This document shows, in pieces, positions 34,489 to 42,708 of a DNA stretch of 64,000 nucleotides. Within the stretch, counting starts at the first letter, position 1; each line of letters starts with the position of its first letter. The stretch covers positions 496,001 through 560,000 of the forward strand of contig CAWBGE010000017.1 in assembly GCA_963788185.1 (NCBI GenBank). Direction: 5' to 3'. Below the pieces are notes generated by a model, which saw only the letters and a list, made by a program, of their open reading frames with translations, did no database searches and was not told the DNA's origin. The position numbers and the translations under genes are program-made. This stretch comes from CAIWHR01 sp963788185. GTDB taxonomy: Bacteria; Pseudomonadota; Gammaproteobacteria; Burkholderiales; Casimicrobiaceae.

Positions 34489-35523
34489 TCAGCGCGCGAT
34501 CGAGCCGACTTCCTTGTCCCAGCGTTCGAGCAGGCGCTTGCGCTCGGCCGAAGCGCCGTATTTCGCGAAGTCGTACTTGATGAGCTTGATGTCGGCGGTC
34601 CTGGGCGACAGCGGCGACAACGGCGTACCGACGTTCGACGGCAGCTGGAACTGCTTGTTGTCCTGGCCGAGCTTCTGCGCCTTCGGGGTCAGCGCCCAGT
34701 CGACGAATTTCTTGGCCGCGTCCATGTTGCGTGCGCCCTTGACGATCGACAGCGAGCCGATCTCGTAGCCGGTGCCCTCGCAGGGCGCGGCACTCTTGAC
34801 CGGGAAGTTCGCCTGCGCCTCGGTGACGACGTCGTGGATGAAGCTCACGCTGGTCAGCGTCTCGCCGCGCGCCACCGCCTTGACCGGCGCCACGCCGGAA
34901 CGCGGGTAGTTGTTGATGTTCTTGTGCAGCGCCTTGAGATACTGGAAGGCTTCATCCTCGCCGAAGACCTGCACCAGCGTCGCGATTGCCGTGTATGCGG
35001 TGCCGGACGCGTTCGGGTTCGCCATCTGCACTTCGCCGAGGAACTCGGGCTTGATGAGGTCCTTCCAGCAGGCGGGTGCCACGAGCTTCTTCTTCGCCAG
35101 CAGCTCGGTGTTGTAGCCGATGCCCAGCACGCCAAGGTAGATGCCGACGGTGCGATATTTGGACTGCTCGGCCTGCTGCTGCGCCCAGGGCTGCAGCTGC
35201 GACAGCAGCGGCGACTTGTATTCCTCGGTCAGGCCCTGTTCGGCCGCCTGCAGGTGCGGGTCGCCGGTGCCTCCGAACCACACGTCGAGCTTGGGGTTGG
35301 CCTTTTCCGCGCCCAGCTGCGCGATCGCCTCCCCGGAGCCCTTCGGCGTGATCGCGACCTTGATGCCGGTCTCGCGCTGGAACTCGGTGGCGATCGCGTT
35401 GCACCACTCTCCCTGCGCGCTGCAGATGACGTTGAGCTGCTGCTGGGCGACGGCCGGAGCCGCGACGGCGCAGCCAAGCGCAAACAGCGCCGCGGGAATT
35501 GCGCGCTTCGTATAGCGGATCAT
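34489..35523 (-). CDS. Periplasmic solute-binding protein (AfuA-like), paralogue 2
   Basis: Exported binding protein of 344 residues with a signal peptide ending APAVAQQ, first gene of the import operon. The sequence SVSFIHDVVTEAQANF carries His230 and Asp231, and Glu254 lies in CEGTGYEIG. This is the same spacing as the His-Asp...Glu set I recall from the hexose-phosphate binder AfuA (H205, D206, E229), the signal peptide explaining the offset. Iron-binding tyrosine pairs of FbpA are not seen. Conserved cysteines occur at CSAQGEWC and ACWKDLI. A good ribosome-binding site (AGGAGA) is at 35532-35537. The likely ligand is therefore a phosphorylated sugar or polyol; this is inference from motif spacing. 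Confidence 0.85.
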   Translation of the reverse strand: MIRYTKRAIPAALFALGCAVAAPAVAQQQLNVICSAQGEWCNAIATEFQRETGIKVAITPKGSGEAIAQLGAEKANPKLDVWFGGTGDPHLQAAEQGLTEEYKSPLLSQLQPWAQQQAEQSKYRTVGIYLGVLGIGYNTELLAKKKLVAPACWKDLIKPEFLGEVQMANPNASGTAYTAIATLVQVFGEDEAFQYLKALHKNINNYPRSGVAPVKAVARGETLTSVSFIHDVVTEAQANFPVKSAAPCEGTGYEIGSLSIVKGARNMDAAKKFVDWALTPKAQKLGQDNKQFQLPSNVGTPLSPLSPRTADIKLIKYDFAKYGASAERKRLLERWDKEVGSIAR

Positions 35524-35638
35524 CTTGGGTTTCTCCTGTGTGGACGAGGCCGCCTCGCAGCCTCCGTGCAGTGACCGCGATTATGACGCTTTTTTGACGG
35601 CAACACGAAGGGCGCGCCTGCGGCGCTGCCGTCGGCGA

Positions 35639-38600
35639 TCAGTCGGCATCGCCAATCGCCGCCGCCCCGTCCGGGATGACGCCAGGAGCCCGGTTGCGCA
35701 GCGCGAGGTCGCGGCGCGCCGCGGCGCCGACGGGCGTGTCCCACAGCGCGCTCGCGTCGAGGGCGACCTTGCGCCGCCAGTTCGGCCGCTCGCGATCGGT
35801 GCCGGGGAGGTTGACCGCGTCGATCTCGCCGGCGAGATCGTCGGCCTGCAGCAACACCAGCGCCGCCGGGGTTTCGGCGATGAAACGGTGGGCGGCGATG
35901 GCGACCGCCTCTGCATCGGGCGCCCTCTCGCGGTCGGCCGAAGTGGTCGGCGCGGGCAGCGACAGGGCCGCGCACAGCGCGCCCCGCTCGCGGTCGCGCT
36001 CGTCTTCCGCGTGCGCCGCGGCAGCGGCGTCGAGGTGCCCGAGCCGGTGCTTCTCGGCGATGTCGGCGCCGGCCCACCACCCGCGCACGGTCGGCAGGTC
36101 GTGCGTCGACGCGCATGCCGCAGACTGCGCCGGATACCGCGCTGCGGCCGTGAAGCCCGCGGCGTCGCGCTCGAACCAGAGCACGCGATAGGAAAGGACG
36201 CCCGCGGCATCCATGCGCTCGCGGAAGCCTTCCGGGACGGTGCCCAGATCCTCGCCGACGACGAAACAGCGCGCGCGCGCGCTTTCCAGCGCCAGCACGC
36301 CGAGCAACTCGTCGACCGGGTAGTGGACATAGGCGCCGTCCGCCGGCGCGGCGCCATCGGGCACCCAGAACAGGCGCGCCAGTCCCATCGCGTGATCGAT
36401 GCGCAGGCCCCCGGCGTGGCGCATGTTGGCTTTGAAGAGCGTCGCGAGGCTGGAATACGCATCCGCCCGGAGCGCGTGCGGCGAAGGCGGGGGAATGCCC
36501 CAATTCTGGCCCGCCTGCGAAAACGGATCCGGCGGCGCGCCCACGCTTGCACCGCGGGCGCAGAGATCCTGCTGCGACCAGGCTTCAGCGCCGTCGGGCG
36601 CGGCGCCGACGGCGAGATCGCGATAGAACCCGAGCACGAGACCGGCAGCGCGCGCGCTCGCGGCGGCGGCGCCGAGTTGACGATCGGCGAGCCACTGGAG
36701 GTAGAGGCGAAAACGCAGCTCGCGGGCATGGTCGCGGCTCATCGCGCGGGCCGCGGCCGTGTCGGGACGCGCCAGCGCGGCGGGCCAACGCTGCCACGGG
36801 AGCCCGTTGTGGACTCGGGCGAGGGTCTCGAACAGCGCGAAGTCGGCCAGCGGCTGCCCGCCGGCCGCGACGAATGCGCCGAACTCGCGCACCAGCGGAT
36901 CGGCAGCGGCGCGCCTTTCGAACGCGTCGTAGGCCGCTGCCAGGATCCGGTCCTTGAGCGCGCCGACGCCGGCATAGTCGACCAGCGGCTGCGCCGAGAG
37001 CGCCGCGATCGTCGCCGCGTGCCGCGCGAGGAGCCTGCGCGCGGACGCATCGCTCGCGAGATCGGGTACGGCATCGAGGTCGATCGCCAGCGGATCGAGA
37101 AACCGCCGGTCGCAGGGCTGATAGGGGCTCGCCCGTTCGCGGTCGGTGGCGAACAGCGCGTGCAATGGATTGAGCCCGATCGTCGCGGCACCGGCACGGG
37201 CGCAGTGGACGGCAAAATCGCCGAGCGTCGTGTAGTCGCCGATGCCGGCATCGCCGCCGCGCCGCAGCGCGTACAGCTGTGCCGCGACGCCGAAACGGCG
37301 GTTGCCCGACGCCAGCGCGTCCGGGCGATGGCAGCGGGCGGGCGCGGCGATCAGCGTGCAGCCCGGATCCGGGGTTCCGGCAGCGTGCAGCCGGTGTCGG
37401 CCGGGCGGCAGCGCCGGCAGCGCAAGCAATCGGTGCAGAACGCGGCGCTCGTCCGCGCCGACGATTTCTCGGGTCGGACCGTCGAGGGTCGAGGCCGGCA
37501 GCGTCAGGACGCGACCGTCCTCGCAGGTGACCTGCAACGGCTGGCGCAGGCGTCCCGTGCTCGCGTCGACCGGAAGCGGTACGAACGCGGGGGAATCGGC
37601 GCCGACGATGCGGACGCGGGGCCACTGCTGCGCGGCACGCGCGAACCCGGCGAGGTGCGCCCGGGCGTCGTCGGTGCTGTCGACGGCGAGTCCCATCGCC
37701 GCCAGCAGCGCCCGCTGGGTGGCGGTGGTGACGGCGTGGCGCCGACCGTCGACGCCCCACCAGTCGGGAGCGATGCCGGCGGCGCGGGCCAGCCGTTCCA
37801 GCACCGTGGCGTCGATCCGCTGCCGTCGCCGGGCCTCCGGCGCAGCGGGGACTTCGACCAGGACGACGACGGAGGCGGGCGCGATCGCGAGCGTGCCGTC
37901 GCCCAGGGCGGATGCGTCGTCCGGCACCAGATGCTCGCGGCTGGTGTCGAGCCGCAGCCGCCATTGCGAAGCTTCGCGCGGTGCCGGGAGCGCGATGACG
38001 ATCGCTTCGGCGCCTGCGTGCAGCGCGACGAGCACGCGGTCGGCGGCACGGCCCGCCTCCGGCGGCGCGTACAACGCTGCGATCAGCGTGCGCCGCTCGC
38101 CCTCGGACCAGTGACCGGGCGTCATGACGCTGCCGTCCGGGTGGTGCCATTCGACGTCTGGGATGCCGCTTGCGTCCACCGGCGCGCCGGTGAGCCAGGC
38201 GTCGCGCCGCACCGCTGCGTGGTCGCGCCGCAGGCCGATGACGACACGCGTGAATCGCAGCAGCGCCTCGTCGCGCTGCTCCCAGGCGAGCCAGGTCAGC
38301 GCGCTGTCCAGCGCGTAGGCGTTGTTGTTGCCGCGCTGCGAGCGCCCGGACTCGTCGCCCATCGTGAGCATCGGCGTGCCGCGTGCGACGAATAGCGTGG
38401 CGAGCAGGTTGCGGATGTCGCGCCGGCGGCGCGCGATGATTGCCGGGTCGGCGGTCGGCCCCTCGACGCCATGGTTCCACGAATGGTTGGCGCCGGTCCC
38501 GTCGCGGTTGTCCTCGCCGTTCGCCTCGTTGTGCTTGTGCTCGAAGGCGACGACGTCGGCCAGCGTGAACCCATCGTGCGCAGCGACGAAGTTGAGCGAA

Positions 38601-39910
38601 CGCGACGGCGGCTTGCGCGCGTGGCGGAAAAGGTCGCCCGACCCGGCGATGCGTGTGGCAAGCTCGGCCGTGAAGCCCGGATCGCCGCGCCAGAAGCGCC
38701 GCGCGGTGTCGCGGAAGCGGTCGTTCCATTCGGCCCAGGGGGCCGGAAACTCGCCCAGCCGGTAACCTCCGGGTCCGATGTCCCAGGGCTCGGCGATGAG
38801 CTTCAGCTCGCGCAACACCGGATCCTGGGCGATGGCCTGCATCAGCGGCGCCGCGGGATCGAAGCCATCGGCGCGCCGGAACAGCGTCGTCGCGAGATCG
38901 AAGCGGAATCCGTCGACGCCGGCCGCGAGCGCGTAATGGCGCAGCGCATCCATCGCCAGCCGCAACACCGGGGGCCGGTCCAGCGCCAGCGTGTTGCCGC
39001 AGCCGGTGTCGTCGACATAGCGTCCGTCGGTGTCGGAGTGCAGGCGGTAGTAGAGCGCGTTGTCGAGCCCGGCGAGCGACAGCAGTGGCCCGTGGACATC
39101 GCCCTCGCCGGTGTGATTGAAGACGACGTCGAGGATGACTTCGATGCCGGCCGCCTGCAGCGCCGCGACCGCGCTGCGCAGCTCGGTCATGCCACCGGGC
39201 GCGAGGCGGGGGTCGGGAACGAACAGTGCGACCGGGTTGTAGCCCCAGTAGTTGGTGAGGCCACGAGCGTGCAGATGCGCCTCGTCGATCGCCGCCGCAA
39301 TCGGCATCAGCTCGACCGTCGTGATGCCCAGGCGCACGAGGTGATCGACAGCCGCGGGGTGCGCAAGCGCCGCGCAGGTGCCGCGCAATCCGGTCGGCAG
39401 GTCGGGATGCGCTCGCGTGTAGCCGCGCACGTGAAGCTCGTAGACGATGGCGTCGGACCACGGCACCCGCGGGTGCGCGACGACCGGCGCGTCGAAGGCC
39501 GGAACCGCGATGGCCTTGGGCACCGTCTGCGCGCTGTCGCGGTCGTCGCGATTGCCGTCGGCGTCGATCGCCCGCTGCACCGGATCGAAGCCAAAGGCCC
39601 GGTCCAGCACGCGGGCGTAAGGATCGACGAGCAGCTTAGCCGGATTGAAGCGGTGGCCGTGCGCGGGGGCCCAGGGCCCGCTGGCGCGCAGTCCGTAGCG
39701 CGTGCCCGGCGCCAGGCCCGCGATGCGGCCGTGAAACACGTCGCCGGTGCGCTCCGGAAGCCGGATGCGCGCGGTTTCGGCAGCGCCCGCTGCATCGAAC
39801 AGGCACAGTTCGATGGCGGTGGCGTGGACGGAAACGACGGCGACGTTGGCGCCCCCCTCGACCAGCGTGAGCCCGAGCGGCTCCGGGCTGCCCGCACCCA
39901 CGCGCAACAT
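35639..39910 (-). CDS. glgX: Fusion of glycogen debranching enzyme GlgX and 4-alpha-glucanotransferase MalQ
   Basis: One continuous 1423-residue frame holds two enzymes. Residues 1-690 are GlgX: a CBM48-like start, then GH13 motifs DVVFNHTGEGD, GFRFDLATTLF (nucleophile Asp near 337), LIAEPWDIGPGG (acid Glu near 373) and VAAHDGFTLAD (near 446). Residues 695-1423 are MalQ (GH77): GGLRIDHAMGLARLFW (Asp near 1172), FVVGEDLGTVPEGF (Glu near 1220) and STHDLPTVRGWW (near 1268). No frameshift or internal stop separates them, and each half has full family length and all catalytic residues. GlgX would remove limit-dextrin branches and MalQ would recycle the released maltooligosaccharides. Start ATG 39910 overlaps the glgA stop; the upstream ATG at 40036 is inside glgA. 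Confidence 0.93.
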   Translation of the reverse strand: MLRVGAGSPEPLGLTLVEGGANVAVVSVHATAIELCLFDAAGAAETARIRLPERTGDVFHGRIAGLAPGTRYGLRASGPWAPAHGHRFNPAKLLVDPYARVLDRAFGFDPVQRAIDADGNRDDRDSAQTVPKAIAVPAFDAPVVAHPRVPWSDAIVYELHVRGYTRAHPDLPTGLRGTCAALAHPAAVDHLVRLGITTVELMPIAAAIDEAHLHARGLTNYWGYNPVALFVPDPRLAPGGMTELRSAVAALQAAGIEVILDVVFNHTGEGDVHGPLLSLAGLDNALYYRLHSDTDGRYVDDTGCGNTLALDRPPVLRLAMDALRHYALAAGVDGFRFDLATTLFRRADGFDPAAPLMQAIAQDPVLRELKLIAEPWDIGPGGYRLGEFPAPWAEWNDRFRDTARRFWRGDPGFTAELATRIAGSGDLFRHARKPPSRSLNFVAAHDGFTLADVVAFEHKHNEANGEDNRDGTGANHSWNHGVEGPTADPAIIARRRRDIRNLLATLFVARGTPMLTMGDESGRSQRGNNNAYALDSALTWLAWEQRDEALLRFTRVVIGLRRDHAAVRRDAWLTGAPVDASGIPDVEWHHPDGSVMTPGHWSEGERRTLIAALYAPPEAGRAADRVLVALHAGAEAIVIALPAPREASQWRLRLDTSREHLVPDDASALGDGTLAIAPASVVVLVEVPAAPEARRRQRIDATVLERLARAAGIAPDWWGVDGRRHAVTTATQRALLAAMGLAVDSTDDARAHLAGFARAAQQWPRVRIVGADSPAFVPLPVDASTGRLRQPLQVTCEDGRVLTLPASTLDGPTREIVGADERRVLHRLLALPALPPGRHRLHAAGTPDPGCTLIAAPARCHRPDALASGNRRFGVAAQLYALRRGGDAGIGDYTTLGDFAVHCARAGAATIGLNPLHALFATDRERASPYQPCDRRFLDPLAIDLDAVPDLASDASARRLLARHAATIAALSAQPLVDYAGVGALKDRILAAAYDAFERRAAADPLVREFGAFVAAGGQPLADFALFETLARVHNGLPWQRWPAALARPDTAAARAMSRDHARELRFRLYLQWLADRQLGAAAASARAAGLVLGFYRDLAVGAAPDGAEAWSQQDLCARGASVGAPPDPFSQAGQNWGIPPPSPHALRADAYSSLATLFKANMRHAGGLRIDHAMGLARLFWVPDGAAPADGAYVHYPVDELLGVLALESARARCFVVGEDLGTVPEGFRERMDAAGVLSYRVLWFERDAAGFTAAARYPAQSAACASTHDLPTVRGWWAGADIAEKHRLGHLDAAAAAHAEDERDRERGALCAALSLPAPTTSADRERAPDAEAVAIAAHRFIAETPAALVLLQADDLAGEIDAVNLPGTDRERPNWRRKVALDASALWDTPVGAAARRDLALRNRAPGVIPDGAAAIGDAD

Positions 39911-41367
39911 CAGTCGACGCGGCTTGCCGCGAGCTCGCGATAAAGTGCGGCGTAACGCTTCGCCGGCCGCGCCCAGCCCACGTCGGTGGCCATCGCGCGC
40001 GTCTGTATGCGTCGCCAGGTCGTCGGACTGCGCCACAGCGCGGCGGTGCGATCGACGGCGATCGACAGCGTGTCGCGGGACACCGGCGAGAATACGATAC
40101 CGGTGCCGGCACTCGCCGCCAGCGCCATTTCGTTGGCGTCGACGACCGTGTCGGCGAGACCGCCGACGCGGGCGACGACGGGCAGTGCGCCGTAACGCAA
40201 CGCGCAGAGCTGCGTCAGGCCGCAGGGCTCGAACCGCGACGGAACGAGCAGCGCGTCGCTGCCGGCCTGCACCTGGTGCGCGAGCCCCTCGTCGTAGCCG
40301 ATGACGGCGACCATGCGTCCCTTGCGCGCGTAGGCGGCAGCCGCGGATGCATGTTCGAGCAGGCGGTCGCCGGCGCCCAGTATGACGAGCTGCGCGCCGG
40401 CCCGATCGATCGCGGGCAGGGCTTCCAGCAGGAGGTCCATGCCTTTCTGCCAGGTGAGCCGGGAGATCACGCCGAAGAGCAGGGCGCCCGGATTGGCCTC
40501 GAGTCCCAACCGTTGCTGCAGCGCAGCCTTGTTCTGCGCGCGCGCGCCGGGGTGTCGCGCATCGAAGCGGGCGGCCAGGTGGGCATCGGTCGCGGGATTC
40601 CAGAACGCGTCATCGATGCCGTTGAGGATGCCCGACAGCACCGACGCCCGCTCGCGCAGCAGGCCGTCGAGTCCCATTCCGCCTTCGGGGGTGCGGATCT
40701 CGCCGGCATAGCTGGGCGACACCGTCGTGATCCGGTCGGCGAGCGCCAGACCCGCCTTGAGGAAGCCGATGCTGCCGTAGTACTCGACGCCGTCGAGCGC
40801 GAACGCATGAGGCGGCAATCCGAGCGCGGACAGCAATTCGCTCGGGAACTGTCCCTGGAATGCGAGGTTGTGCACGGTCATCACCGACCCCGCCCGCCGA
40901 CCGCCGCCATAGTGCATGTACGCCGGCGCGAGTCCCGCTTGCCAGTCGTGCGCGTGGACGATGTCGGGCGCGACGGCCGGCGCGCTGCCGCGTCCGAGTT
41001 CGGCGGCGGCCCAGGCCAACGCCGCAAAACGGAAGGCGTTATCGGGCCACTCGCGGCCATCGGGACCCAGGTAAGGGTTGCCGCCCCGCATGTACAGGTG
41101 CGGCGCATCCAGCACGAGGAGGTCGATACCGCCGGCGCGGCCGGCGAGGATGCGCGCGTCGCCGCCGAAGAGATTGGCGAAGGTGACCACGGCCTCGGCA
41201 TCGGGGACGGCCTTCATCACCGCCGGATACCCGGGCACCAGCGAGCGGACGTGGATGCCCTCGCCGGCGAGCGCGCCCGGCAGCGCACCGACGACGTCGG
41301 CCAGTCCGCCGGTCTTGACCCACGGAAATATCTCCGACGCGACCGACAGCACCTGCAGCGACTTCAT
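39910..41367 (-). CDS. glgA: Glycogen synthase (ADP-glucose type)
   Basis: GT5 enzyme of 485 residues that adds glucosyl units from ADP-glucose to glycogen. The N-terminal motif KTGGLADVVGALPGAL binds the nucleotide sugar. The loops VHAHDWQAGLAPAY and VMTVHNLAFQGQFP, and the C-terminal donor-site text LVPSRFEPCGLTQLCALRYG are all present, as is GVISRLTWQKGMDLLLEAL. It overlaps glgC at its start and the glgX-malQ fusion at its stop, each by a 4-base ATGA. Confidence 0.96.
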   Translation of the reverse strand: MKSLQVLSVASEIFPWVKTGGLADVVGALPGALAGEGIHVRSLVPGYPAVMKAVPDAEAVVTFANLFGGDARILAGRAGGIDLLVLDAPHLYMRGGNPYLGPDGREWPDNAFRFAALAWAAAELGRGSAPAVAPDIVHAHDWQAGLAPAYMHYGGGRRAGSVMTVHNLAFQGQFPSELLSALGLPPHAFALDGVEYYGSIGFLKAGLALADRITTVSPSYAGEIRTPEGGMGLDGLLRERASVLSGILNGIDDAFWNPATDAHLAARFDARHPGARAQNKAALQQRLGLEANPGALLFGVISRLTWQKGMDLLLEALPAIDRAGAQLVILGAGDRLLEHASAAAAYARKGRMVAVIGYDEGLAHQVQAGSDALLVPSRFEPCGLTQLCALRYGALPVVARVGGLADTVVDANEMALAASAGTGIVFSPVSRDTLSIAVDRTAALWRSPTTWRRIQTRAMATDVGWARPAKRYAALYRELAASRVD

Positions 41368-42644
41368 CGCGCGTGGGCCTCGAGGCCGAGCTTGTCGATC
41401 ATTTCCTGCGTGATGAGGCAGATGCCTTTCGACGTGCGCCGGAAGCGCGCGGCGTCGACTTCCGGATCCTCGCCGACGACGAGCCCGTCCGGTACGCGGA
41501 CGCCGCGATCGATGACCACGTTGGTCAGCCGCACGTGCCGGCCGACGTCGACGTAGGGCAGAATCACCGCATTCGCCACTTCCGAATAGGAGTGGATGCG
41601 CACGCCGGTGAACAGCAGCGAATGCCGCAACGAGGCGCCGGAGACGATGCAGCCGCCCGAGACCAGCGACGAGACCCCGATGCCGCGTCGCCCGTCGACG
41701 TCGTGCACGAATTTCGCCGGCGGCGTTATCTCGGCGTAGGTCCAGATCGGCCAGTCGTGCTGGAAGAGATCGAGTTCGGGGACGACGTCGGTCAGGTCGA
41801 TGTTCGCTTCCCAGTACGCGTCGATGGTGCCGACGTCGCGCCAGTAGCTCTCGGACTCCTCGTGCGAGCGCACGCAGGACTGGGTGAACCGGTGCGCGAC
41901 GGCTTTGCCGTTCTTCACCAGCCAGGGAATGATGTCCTTGCCGAAATCGCGGCTGGACGTCGGGTCGGCGGCGTCGCGGCGCAGCTGCTCGTTGAGAAAT
42001 TCGCGCCGGAACACGTAGATGCCCATGCTGGCGAAGGCGTAGCCGGGGCGGTCGGGCATCTCGGGCGGGACCGCCGGCTTCTCGATGAACGACACGATGC
42101 GGTCATCTCCATCGACGTGAACGACGCCGAAACCCGACGCCTCGGCCACCGGCACCTCGATGCAGGCGACGGTGACGTCGGCGCCCTGGTTGACGTGCTG
42201 GATCAGCATCCGCTCATAGTCCATCTTGTAGATGTGATCGCCGGCGAGGATGACGAGGTACTCGGGGGCATAGCTGTCGATGATGTCGATGTTCTGGTAC
42301 ACGGCGTCGGCGGTGCCGGCGTACCACTGCTCTTCGGAAATCCGCTGGCTCGCGGGCAGGATGTCGAAGCTCTCGTTGCGCACCGGCTGCAGGAAGTTCC
42401 AGCCGCGCTGCAGGTGCCGGATCAGGCTGTGCGCCTTGTATTGCGTCGCCACCGCGATGCGCCGGATGCCCGAATTGAGCGCGTTGGACAGCGCGAAATC
42501 GATGATCCGCGACTTGCCGCCGAAATAGACGGCGGGCTTGGCCCGCGTATTGGTGAGCTCCATCAGGCGACTGCCGCGGCCGCCGGCCAGTACGTAGGCC
42601 ATCGTTGAACGCGATAGCGGGGTCGAGTAGGTTACCTTGTCCAT
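41364..42644 (-). CDS. glgC: Glucose-1-phosphate adenylyltransferase
   Basis: Makes ADP-glucose from glucose-1-phosphate and ATP, the committed and allosterically controlled step of bacterial glycogen synthesis. The 426-residue product has the nucleotide loop VLAGGRGSRLMELT, RAKPAVYFGGKSRIIDFALS, the substrate loop DHIYKMDYERM and a C-terminal left-handed beta-helix part. I use ATG 42644 because GAGAGG is 5 bases upstream; GTG 42650 would add two residues. It lies 64 bases after glgB and overlaps glgA. Confidence 0.96.
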   Translation of the reverse strand: MDKVTYSTPLSRSTMAYVLAGGRGSRLMELTNTRAKPAVYFGGKSRIIDFALSNALNSGIRRIAVATQYKAHSLIRHLQRGWNFLQPVRNESFDILPASQRISEEQWYAGTADAVYQNIDIIDSYAPEYLVILAGDHIYKMDYERMLIQHVNQGADVTVACIEVPVAEASGFGVVHVDGDDRIVSFIEKPAVPPEMPDRPGYAFASMGIYVFRREFLNEQLRRDAADPTSSRDFGKDIIPWLVKNGKAVAHRFTQSCVRSHEESESYWRDVGTIDAYWEANIDLTDVVPELDLFQHDWPIWTYAEITPPAKFVHDVDGRRGIGVSSLVSGGCIVSGASLRHSLLFTGVRIHSYSEVANAVILPYVDVGRHVRLTNVVIDRGVRVPDGLVVGEDPEVDAARFRRTSKGICLITQEMIDKLGLEAHAR

Positions 42645-42708
42645 TGCCACCTCTCGTCACGGCGGGATGCCGGGTTTGCTTTGACGTTGCACTCTTTTTC
42701 CATTGCCG

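Noticed and set aside
29988..35523. Ferric iron uptake (FbpABC/FutABC) operon
   Set aside because: Kept only as an alternative: the iron-ligating tyrosine pair is not visible in either binding protein and a phosphatase gene is linked, so an iron role is not the best reading.
35524..35638. Standard sigma70 promoter ahead of the first binding-protein gene
   Set aside because: On the minus strand CATAAT (35580-35585) is present, but the nearest TTGCCG is only 12 bases away and no -35 lies at 16-18 bases.
35525..38395. 956-codon plus-strand frame opposite malQ/glgX
   Set aside because: Antisense shadow of the fusion gene with no recognisable domain.
39911..40036. 42-residue N-terminal extension of the GlgX-MalQ fusion
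   Set aside because: It lies inside the glgA 3' end in another frame; the ATG at 39910 in an ATGA overlap gives a normal GlgX start.
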